A DNA stretch of 15,719 nt from Crenotrichaceae bacterium. Its GTDB lineage: Bacteria; Pseudomonadota; Gammaproteobacteria; Methylococcales; DRLZ01. The position numbers were made by a program, and so were the translations under genes. Below the pieces are notes generated by a model. The model saw nothing but the letters and a program-made list of their open reading frames with translations, ran no database searches and was not told the origin of the DNA. The DNA is taken from assembly GCA_011322755.1 (NCBI GenBank), contig DRLZ01000399.1:1-15719 (forward strand), given 5' to 3'. The first letter of the stretch is position 1. Every line of letters begins with the position of its first letter. Shown one piece after another: positions 15,330 to 15,719 of the stretch.

Positions 15330-15719
15330 ATGACCAAATTTTTAGCCAGTGTCAGCACGATTGAGGAAGCCATCTTGGCTGAACAACTTGGCGCGGATAT
15401 TATTGACTTGAAAAACCCGCAAACAGGCGCATTAGGCGCCATTGAAACCAAAATAATCACTGAAATCGTCACTGCATTACATCCAGACAGTCGAGTCAGC
15501 GCAACCATAGGCGACTTGCCGTTATTACCTGAAATTGTTATTCCTGCGATTCAAAAAACAGCAAAAACCGGGGTTGATTTCATAAAAATTGGTCTGTTTG
15601 ATCTAGACAATCTGTACGCTTGCCTTGATGCATTATCAACAACTCTCAATCTCGCGGATATCGCTTTAATTGGAGTCATGTTTGCTGACCAGTCGTTGAA
15701 TATTGACTACTTACAAGAC
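15330..15719 (+). CDS. mfnB: (5-formylfuran-3-yl)methyl phosphate synthase, N-terminal part
   Basis: The first 130 codons are present and the frame is open to the window end. MfnB (DUF556) condenses two triose phosphates into the furan precursor of methanofuran; in methylotrophs it serves the formyltransferase/hydrolase cofactor beside H4MPT. Seen: a TIM-barrel start with LASVSTIEEAILAEQLGAD, IIDLKNPQTGALGAI (active-site Lys of DLKNP), VSATIGDLP and GVDFIKIGLF (second conserved Lys). The ATG at 15330 fits the family N-terminus; AAGG is 15 nt upstream, farther than usual, and coupling to the upstream DUF447 gene may help. The gene should be about 235 codons in full, so nearly half is missing from the window. 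Confidence 0.92.
   Translation, partial: MTKFLASVSTIEEAILAEQLGADIIDLKNPQTGALGAIETKIITEIVTALHPDSRVSATIGDLPLLPEIVIPAIQKTAKTGVDFIKIGLFDLDNLYACLDALSTTLNLADIALIGVMFADQSLNIDYLQD

Noticed and set aside
1..15719. CRISPR array, tRNA, rRNA, intact insertion sequence or phage genes
   Set aside because: No regular spaced repeats, cloverleaf sequence, transposase, integrase or phage structural protein was seen on either strand.

Overview
The window looks like a chromosome segment of a methylotrophic gammaproteobacterium with moderate GC and many A+T-rich intergenic stretches. The best clue is the right-hand end (about 13.3-15.7 kb), where three plus-strand genes belong to tetrahydromethanopterin (H4MPT)/methanofuran-type cofactor synthesis: a dihydropteroate-synthase-like protein (DUF6513), a DUF447 flavin-reductase-fold protein, and the start of mfnB. 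In bacteria these genes occur with the H4MPT-linked formaldehyde oxidation route. The exact taxon cannot be fixed from the sequence.

Left block (1 to about 6.24 kb, all minus strand): a compact operon-like cluster. In order of transcription it encodes a stand-alone ectoine-synthase-like cyclase (EctC), an acyl-CoA-dehydrogenase homologue, a free-standing amino-acid adenylating enzyme, a peptidyl carrier protein, and three proteins built like the tryptophan enzymes TrpD, TrpC and TrpF. The cut-off start of a further gene follows; its few residues look like the N-terminal 2Fe-2S domain of the xanthine dehydrogenase family. TrpE/G and TrpA/B are absent. The dehydrogenase carries its candidate catalytic Glu at the isovaleryl-CoA/prolyl-carrier dehydrogenase position, so the ligase, carrier and dehydrogenase form a tether-and-oxidise module like those that make pyrrole-2-carboxyl units. 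All three Trp-like proteins differ from true tryptophan enzymes at residues that bind the anthranilate part or do catalysis. I infer a specialised N-heterocycle pathway and not tryptophan synthesis; its product is unknown.

Middle block (6.4-9.9 kb, minus strand): a secreted protein of unknown function, an outer-membrane beta-barrel protein of the SphA/phenol-degradation-MetA type, and a CRP/FNR-family regulator, separated by long A+T-rich spacers. Two palindromes with the core TGAT-N4-ATCA lie in front of the ectC-like and trpF-like genes. By eye they are the only two such cores in the window, and the regulator has a CRP-like recognition helix, so it may control the cluster.

Right block (10.4-15.7 kb, plus strand): a large membrane-anchored protein with a transglutaminase-like domain whose catalytic Cys position is Ala, then the cofactor-synthesis genes, which run off the window end.
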